Program-made: the position numbers and the translations under genes
The notes under the pieces: model-generated
Databases searched by the model: none
Seen by the model: only the letters and a program-made list of their open reading frames with translations
Told to the model about the DNA's origin: nothing
Shown: positions 57,314 through 64,000 of the stretch, piece by piece
Position numbering within the stretch: the stretch's first letter is position 1
Layout of the letters: every line of letters begins with the position of its first letter
From: Apiotrichum sp. Y4204
Lineage: Eukaryota > Basidiomycota > Tremellomycetes > Trichosporonales > Trichosporonaceae
Length of the DNA stretch: 64,000 nucleotides
Reading direction: 5' to 3'
Assembly (NCBI GenBank): GCA_025531455.1
Contig: JAMYHL010000006.1
Span: forward strand, 558,001 to 622,000

Positions 57314-57754
57314 TCACCCAATTTCCTCTTCGAAAAGAGTGGCGAAAGGGTATTCCCTTCCAAAGGGCGTACACGGAGTGACCGGGTTCATAAACGCGGC
57401 CGAGGCGGATGAGGACGACCCTTCGGAGGCCGGAGTGTGTGGCGTTTCCTGAACCGCTTCTGGCTGTGGAAGGGCCTGGAGCATGTCGGTGCTCCAGTCA
57501 ATATCGTCTGTTCCGAGGCAGTCGCCAAAATTGAAGTCGAGACTGCGGGAGAAGGTGAGGTCGAAATTGAGCTCCAGGCTGTTCTCGGGCGCCGGGACCC
57601 GGGGCACCGGGACGCTCGGAGGACCCATGACGGATCGGCTCCCGGTTCTGAATTCCGTTTCTGAGTCTACGGTGCCGAAGCCGTTAGATACGGAATCCAG
57701 TGGGGCCGGATAGCCGGCCTGCTTCTGGCCCGCCTGGGTGTCGTGTTCAAACAT
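57314..57754 (-). CDS. Hypothetical short acidic protein
   Basis: The frame runs MFEHDTQAGQKQ... to a TGA at 57314, giving 146 residues. No family was recognised. It has a Leu/Phe/Asp-rich stretch (LELNFDLTFSRSLDFNFGD...DDIDWSTDMLQAL) resembling acidic activation regions, then Ser/Pro/Thr-rich sequence and an acidic end. The start is the first ATG on this strand for nearly 490 bases; the same frame extends upstream without ATG. The final codons overlap a GTGAGT donor, so the protein could instead splice on to a few more residues. The exact C terminus is therefore open. A transcription-related role would be speculation. Confidence 0.55.
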   Translation of the reverse strand: MFEHDTQAGQKQAGYPAPLDSVSNGFGTVDSETEFRTGSRSVMGPPSVPVPRVPAPENSLELNFDLTFSRSLDFNFGDCLGTDDIDWSTDMLQALPQPEAVQETPHTPASEGSSSSASAAFMNPVTPCTPFGREYPFATLFEEEIG

Positions 57755-60700
57755 CTGCACGATGGGAAGTGTTGAAGATCGGGTAATGGGGATTGCGGTG
57801 CCCTTTGGGGACACACCGATCACACGTCCAGAGGGGGCGTGCTCTGCTTCTATTCAGGGGAAGGATTGATATAGCAGGAGGCGTGGGAAGCGATGTGGAG
57901 TGGAATCGACCGTGCTCCGGACCGGGAGCAGGGTGATCTCGGGGTTCGAATGGTGTGCCGAAGAGCGGAAGTGTGAAGTGAGGATATTGGTGTTCCGATG
58001 TAAGAGACTAGCTGTGCCGTTTGGGTGGGGAGGGAAGTGTCTCGGAAGATGGTGAGATGGAGGTGCCTGCCCGTCGCAGCGCTTTAGGAGGTCGGAGGTG
58101 TTGATAAGGAGATTCCGTGGACAGAAACTTTGAGGACAGAATAGCGATTGGCGAGTTCAACGGTAAGCGAGCAAGTGGTATGGTGGGAGCTAGGAGCTGG
58201 GGAGAGGAGGGCCAAAGAGATCGGGTCTTGTCCAGCTTAGCTCATAAATACCCCTCGAGTCGCAAGAGATGGTGCACCTCGACTCTGTAATCGCACTGCA
58301 ATCCATCGCATGTCGCAGGGTGCATTTCGACCTCTTTGGGTGCCTGAATCTCACCCTTCTGGCATGAGAACAGGCGGGAGAGCGCACAGAGAAATTGGAG
58401 GGGGAGTCGCACAGAGAAAGTGGAGAGGGGAGTGACCACTAGCGCCATCGCGGCGTGGCAGCGCACAGTCGCTTGAAACGCCTCAGTTAGCATCTCATTC
58501 CAGCCACGCACTGCTAGTCGCCTGCTCTGACAGCCTGCACCTGGGTGGTGAGGTACCTGACGTGGGGACGAGCTGCCTGCTGCGTGCTGCTGCTGGGCAA
58601 TTTGGCGCAGCGGGTGACGCCCAGGCGGAACAATGGGGGTGCGGTGGATTTCCCAAGCCAGAATGCCATAGAAGGGAGTGGCGGAGCGAAGCATCGCCGA
58701 ACGATCGGGCGCCTGGATCACACTTGCGATGCATGCCAATGCCGCTGGCTGTTGAAGATGGACCACTCACTTTGTGACTCGCACTGGGTGGGTGGACCGG
58801 TGATATGGGACATGGGTAGGTGGGACACGGTGACTGGGCTGTCGGGCTGAAACTGACCCAGCGGGGGTGCCCATGACCATCCCAGCAATCAAAGGCTACA
58901 GTATTGGCAAGTGGCAAGCAAGCCAAGTTTGGGGCCAGGATGGGAGCTCTACACCCCATCCATCCCGCAGCCTGCTCCTCTTGGAGGTCTCTATGCTTCT
59001 GCCCGGTTTGGTGCGGCTCTGGTTCTGGGCTTTCTTACTCTTCTGGGCGAAGTGGACATCCGGACATGCGACATGCGACACGGCGCCACCGGCCACCGCC
59101 ACGCACGGCACCGGACGTGGGCCAGGGCTCGGGCCGGGACCTTGACGAAAACGTCTGGGCGTCTTGAGGGAGGGCGAGTCTCCAGCCGGCGGCGAGGGGT
59201 AGATCCCGATCCGAAGTGCAAAGTGCGAACGAGCAGGCAAGGCGAGCATGAGATTCAAGACATCGAAAGACAGGCATAAGACAGCCCATTGCACCCCCAC
59301 ACCCAGCATACCACAGGTTGCACTTGGCATAGCTCGCCTTGCGGATCCTTGCCCTCCGCGGCCCATGCTCCTGGGCCGTGGCGTAGGTGGCTTCAACTTG
59401 GGCTTCCACTGACATTCCCCAGCAGCTTCGCGTCTTCCACCACATTACAGATTACGCACGGCCCAACCCAATGCTGCAAGTGTACTTTTTGGCATTGCTT
59501 GATAAGTCGGGTTGACAGCGGGGGTGCGGAACGCAGTCTCCGCATTACTGCAAGCTCCTCGCAGCCGCAACGGAGTGAGTCTGAGCTGCATTCAGACTCG
59601 AAAGAGTAATTCCTCCTCTTGGTGATGTAAGGAGAAATGGAGAATCAGCTGCACGGCAAGCGGCGACATCTGCGACATCTGCCGGTACAACCATTGACAC
59701 TGGAAAGAATTCACGTTTGCAGCTGAAGTCGAGTGAAAGGATGGCGATGCAGCGACAGGCACGCGCAGACCATGAGGCCGCCACAATCCAGGTAGTCGGA
59801 CCAAGTCCTGCAGACGCCCAATTCGACTAACAAGGAAATAGCTATGGGAATATGTACAGCCAGTTCCATGGAACTACTTTACTGCAGAAACTGAACTGCC
59901 TCAACTGGAGACCGAAAACACCCTCAAACCTGAAGGGTTGGAAATATGTCAGGAGAGGCTCCCGACCATCGTGAGATAGGTACAAATCATCAAATCTATC
60001 AATCTATGGCTGCAATAAGCTGCAAGTTGGTGGCCACAGCATTCACTTGCCATGGTTGTGGATTTTGGTAAGTGTGCTTCAAATATCACGCAAATGGACA
60101 GGGTGTTCATATTGAGAATCGATTTCAGGATCAGGGATACTGGCCGCTCTGACAACAATCGGAAGCCCAATTCCGCCTGTTCCTCAAGGCATGTGGTACT
60201 GCTCTGTAAAGCTGGCGCAATAACCACCGATCATGCCGGCGGTGGCGGTGGTTCTCGCACCGTCGGCCCGATGCCAGAAGTCGTAAAGAACCCGGTTAAG
60301 AGACAGCTTTCCCGGTGGTGAGTGAGCTGAACTCTGCGCCTGGGAACTGGAACACAACAAATTGCTCTGCACGGTTCCACTGGGAACACTTCTTCGGACC
60401 GGAGTATTTGATCGGCTGCTTCGGAGTATGTAGGTATTCGTAGTGGACATCTCGAGGCTTGGATCGTTCTTCTTTTTCTGGCGTTGTTTTCTTACATCTA
60501 CACTCCCTTCTTAGTCTTTATCAGCTATTCTGGCTTCTCCTAGGTCGCCGAAGTATCATTCGTCTCTTCCATGCAACCACCCCAGCAATTTCCTTCGGGC
60601 AACGTCGGTATTCCCAGATCGGTACGGGCCAAGAAGAGCCCTTCATGCGGACCGCATGGAGGACCCGAGATGCGGCCGCGAGGCCGCGGAAATGGCAAAG

Positions 60701-63700
60701 CAACGTCGGGAAACCGGGTTAACGCACGACGAGGATGGGCTTGCCTTATGTATCACAGTTTGCGAGTGGGCGTACAAGTCCAAGCAAGTCCAAGACGTTA
60801 CTTGGGTGAGACGCAGAGATATTCTTGGCTACCACGGTACTTGGTAATGCCACGGGGAGTGCCTTGGTAGTGCCTTGGCAGTGCCACAGCCTCTTACAGG
60901 CACAACTGGACGTTCTCGGACTTCCAGGCACTGGGGACCTGACTCTGACTGTCACCACGTTCACTCGCGTTTGTCGCTCGTCGTACATAGCGACGTAGTG
61001 GCCGTAGTGACACGCTCGTTACGACACGCGCCCAAACCGCCGTACCGTGGCGGTAAAGGTACGCAGACAGGCACACGAGACCGTCTCGACAAGAAACCGC
61101 GAGTGTTGAGTGAGTGGCTCGCTCCTTACCCTCCTATGTACATGTAACCGCCGACAAACACTGCGCCTCTCACATGGAGTGCGTACTAGCCCTAGGCGGC
61201 TGCCATCCAGCATACTGTCCATACATATTGCGTGGCGCCGCCACAGGTCCGCGCCACGGTGCCAGGCCCCCATTCCGCCATCCCCTCCTGTCTCCGCCGC
61301 CGCCCACGCCGATCGGCCGCGGGCACGACGAGCGGCGGGGTTTGATGTACACTATGTACTGAGTTCTATGCACGCCTAGCTGCTCACTAAGATGCATGTT
61401 GGTGGGGATTGTCCGATTCAGGAGGAATGAAGGTGAAAGGCCGAGGGAATGCGGATGTGACGAGTGGGATTGACTGTGCGCCGTCGGAGGCATGGGAATT
61501 GTGATGAACATGCGCTGCTGACGCTCAATATGCCCGGATCGAGACCTACTGGCATTAGCATGATATTGGTACCCCCCAAAGACCGCGGTACCGCGAGAAA
61601 TACCCCCAAATTTGACCCCTCAAGAATCCCCAATCCCCAAGAAACTATCACAGAACTACAAATCCGCTATCGTCGTCGGGGTGAGTGCCACGGTGCCTGG
61701 GCGCCAGAGGTGCCACACCCGGCGTGCCACTGACGTCTGAGCATTGACACTGGGCGTGATGGGCGTCGTCAGGCGAGGAATGGAACTTGGCAGCTGGCAA
61801 CATTCTGAAGATCAGAAGGATCTGGTGCTGTAGGCTGCAGGTATATTACCTTAACATCACGCGCGTCTCGGAAGGCCGGTCCGGGAAGCGCACGGACCCT
61901 TGCCAAGACGAGACATGTCGTGTGACTTTGTCGCAGACTTGCATTCCGCCGGTACTGTATGTCAGCTTCATCGCCCATCACTTTGCCCGGAACACGTCGC
62001 ACGTCGGAAGGTGCCACTGGAGTGGGTCAGCGTCAGCCGTTTGTGGAATGCTAGCTGGTGACTGGGGCCAAAGGGAGCAGTTTCGTTACTGTACAACGAA
62101 CTGTCTGCTTCGGTACCCCAAGGTCGTGCATGGAGTAGTGAGGGACCGTGCTGGTCACCTACCCACACCGAGCATGCAAAAGGCTTGGCAGCCAATATTC
62201 ATTGGAGGAGATACGAGGCGCGCCACTGGGCAACTGCTGCGCCCGATATCCACAGCTCTGGAATGTGGGTGATGCCTCGTCAACGCCGATTATTAATCAA
62301 CAGCCTCCTCCTGACCTAATAACCAGCAGCCATCTGGTCTCCTACTGTATCTCCTAGATCTCCAATACTCTGGCATGTGCCACCATACCATTGTGATGAT
62401 TGCTTCCAACTGCGATATTGCGGTCGAAAGAGGGCAGCAGGTATGTTCCGAGCGCCTTGGCAGCCATCAAATGGTTTCCCACTTTCTGTGACTGGTACGT
62501 CCCCGCATCGGAGACAAGCTCACATTTCCACATCTGAGCGCCTTACAGCTGATAAGAGAAGTGGTCGGAGGCACTACCCCGCTGATTACCAATGCGCGAT
62601 GCGTGACCTACCAAGAAAGACTGTTGGCTGCTGCGTGCCGCTCATCCGAATCCCCGAACCGAGGTGCAATGTCCGAAGAGGAACGTGCGGCGCTCGGATC
62701 CGCCAGGCTTACGAGCATGGGTTCTGATGCCGATCACTGATGCTGGCACTGATGGCAGCACTCATACAGCAGCTGTTGTGAGTTCGTGAGGGGTCACTGT
62801 GGGGGCCATGTATGATCTGTGTCCATGAACTGAAGAACGCCGTGATTCTACTCACAGGGCAAAGGGCTACTGTATGTACACCACACACTCTCTACTCACT
62901 TACACACCGGAGGCAGCCGCGCCCTACCAACTTTCAGAAGAACGTCTGCGAATCCGCCACAGCTCTGAAGCACCCGCGGGTGGAGAGAGGTGAAAGCCCT
63001 TGATTATTCGGCTTTGCAAAGACGATGCCCTACGGCCAGAAGACAGTCAGAGCCTGGATAGGATGCGACCTGTGTCGCGCTGCTGCGTCATCTGCCCCGA
63101 ATTTGAAGCACATTATGCAGGTGATTACTCGGGTCTATTGCGAGGTCAGCGAGGGAGAGTTGCATTCCGCATGTTGGGACATTGGGTGCTTGTTCCCCTT
63201 GTTCCTGTTTCCTGTTTGCGGCTGGTTCTTCCCGTTTGCATGTTTGCCGGCGAACAGGCGATTGTCCGCGATTAGCGAGACAACAGCTCGTGGTTGAGCA
63301 GGTTTCAGCCCGCGCTAAGTCGGAGGAATGAGTGACACGAGTGACTGGGACATGGCACGCGAGGGGACTCCGATCCTGTAACCCCGCAACTCCGCAACCT
63401 CACAACCCGAAGGGCAACTGCATGCTCGGGCTTGGGCTCGCTGTCTCGTCGTTTGCTTTGATGCATTTGTTTGGTTCGGCTCGCTCCTGGTCTCACATCC
63501 ACGTTCGCCTGTCTCACATCCAGCATCGGCCAGCACCGTGTCTCACCTGATCACCTGCAGATCAAGGAATATAGGAATAGATCACACTCGACGTCGCTGC
63601 GTCGTTCTGCAGACGCCAGCCGCCGTGCCTGAGTAGGAAAGGGAGGTTCTCTTCTCAGCATTCTAAAATGCCGCTGTCGCCGCCGGTTAGTCAGCCACGG

Positions 63701-64000
63701 TGCATCTCGTAGTCACCCCAGCATTCAGAGCTTGAGTCACGAGACTCAGACTCCGGTGTCGGATCTACGCCTCCGTCCATCTTGTGATCTGCTGCGAAAC
63801 GCTGTCTTACCCCCTCTGATGAAAAGACTGATGAGCAGAGATCGGCATTCGCCCAATGACCAGATGGGGATACAAGGCGCACTGCCCGGATCAGCATGTC
63901 AATAGCGGGTGGTTCATTTCAATCGCCGTGCAACATGGATCAGTACAGGTGAGATACATCCACTACACACGCGGGCGCTTCGCTGGCCGCTCGTCCTCGT
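57755..64000. other. Gene-poor right arm of the window
   Basis: No protein gene, tRNA or mobile element could be supported over about 6.2 kb. 57755-58242 is an ATG-free minus-strand leader for the gene at 57314. Beyond it, short frames on all strands lack motifs. Small repeats are seen: AAGTCCA twice at 60776-60793, and AGTGCCTTGG-type units at 60853-60885. Clusters of TGCCAC occur at 60840-60895 and 61685-61730. Confidence 0.5.

Noticed and set aside
63000..63275. 91-residue hydrophobic frame near the right end
   Set aside because: Several overlapping frames of like length exist in the same stretch, none with a motif, leader or splice support.
1..64000. CRISPR arrays, bacterial operons, insertion sequences
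   Set aside because: The DNA is clearly a fungal nuclear genome with spliceosomal introns; no spaced direct-repeat array or transposase was seen.

Overview
The window is nuclear DNA of a GC-rich basidiomycete fungus. Nearly every gene is split by short introns (mostly 30-100 bases, GTGAGT-type donors, CTGAC-like branch points, CAG acceptors). Several exons are tiny (11, 20, 20, 20 and 26 bases), a style typical of Tremellomycetes. A Trichosporonales yeast (Trichosporon, Apiotrichum or Cutaneotrichosporon type) fits best. That placement comes from gene structure and protein resemblance, not from any database search.

Layout: 1-2275 holds no recognisable gene. 2276-5332 is fumarase (FUM1, minus), divergent from the cohesin acetyltransferase ECO1 (6318-7724), which is followed by a Hos2/HDAC3-type deacetylase (8473-10057). 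From 10260 to 13737 lie a GET5-like ubiquitin-domain gene (minus), a small gene with an N-myristoylation-type start (plus) and SWC5 (minus). MOB1 (14197-15427) converges with a single-exon Gag-capsid-like gene (16081-16629). PEX10 (17320-18551), an 820-residue repeat-bearing orphan (19392-22323) and the nucleoporin NUP188 (23389-29092) run in tandem on plus. An intron of the orphan holds an antisense tRNA-Val gene. KRE6/SKN1 (29554-33031, minus) is separated from RPS10 (37500-38236) by 4.5 kb of apparently empty DNA. VRG4 (39412-41476) and a GLTSCR1-domain gene (43708-46050) are on minus. They are followed by mS41 (46988-47579), an NCE101-like gene (48104-48427, minus), the sterol acyltransferase ARE2 (49237-51872), a divergent forkhead factor (52738-55602, minus) and a short acidic hypothetical (57314-57754, minus). 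From about 57.8 kb to the end no protein gene could be recognised.

This is mainly a core housekeeping segment: chromatin and nucleus (ECO1, HOS2, SWC5, GLTSCR1, NUP188), cell wall and secretory pathway (KRE6, VRG4, NCE101), lipid and organelles (ARE2, PEX10, FUM1, mS41), and translation (RPS10). No cluster or mobile island is evident. The exon models below were joined by hand. Each gives a total coding length divisible by three and one open frame. The most unusual items are the stand-alone Gag-like gene, the tRNA nested antisense in an intron, TCACGTGA octamers upstream of PEX10, RPS10 and mS41 and inside a FUM1 intron, and the FUM1 exon layout, which could give two targeting forms.
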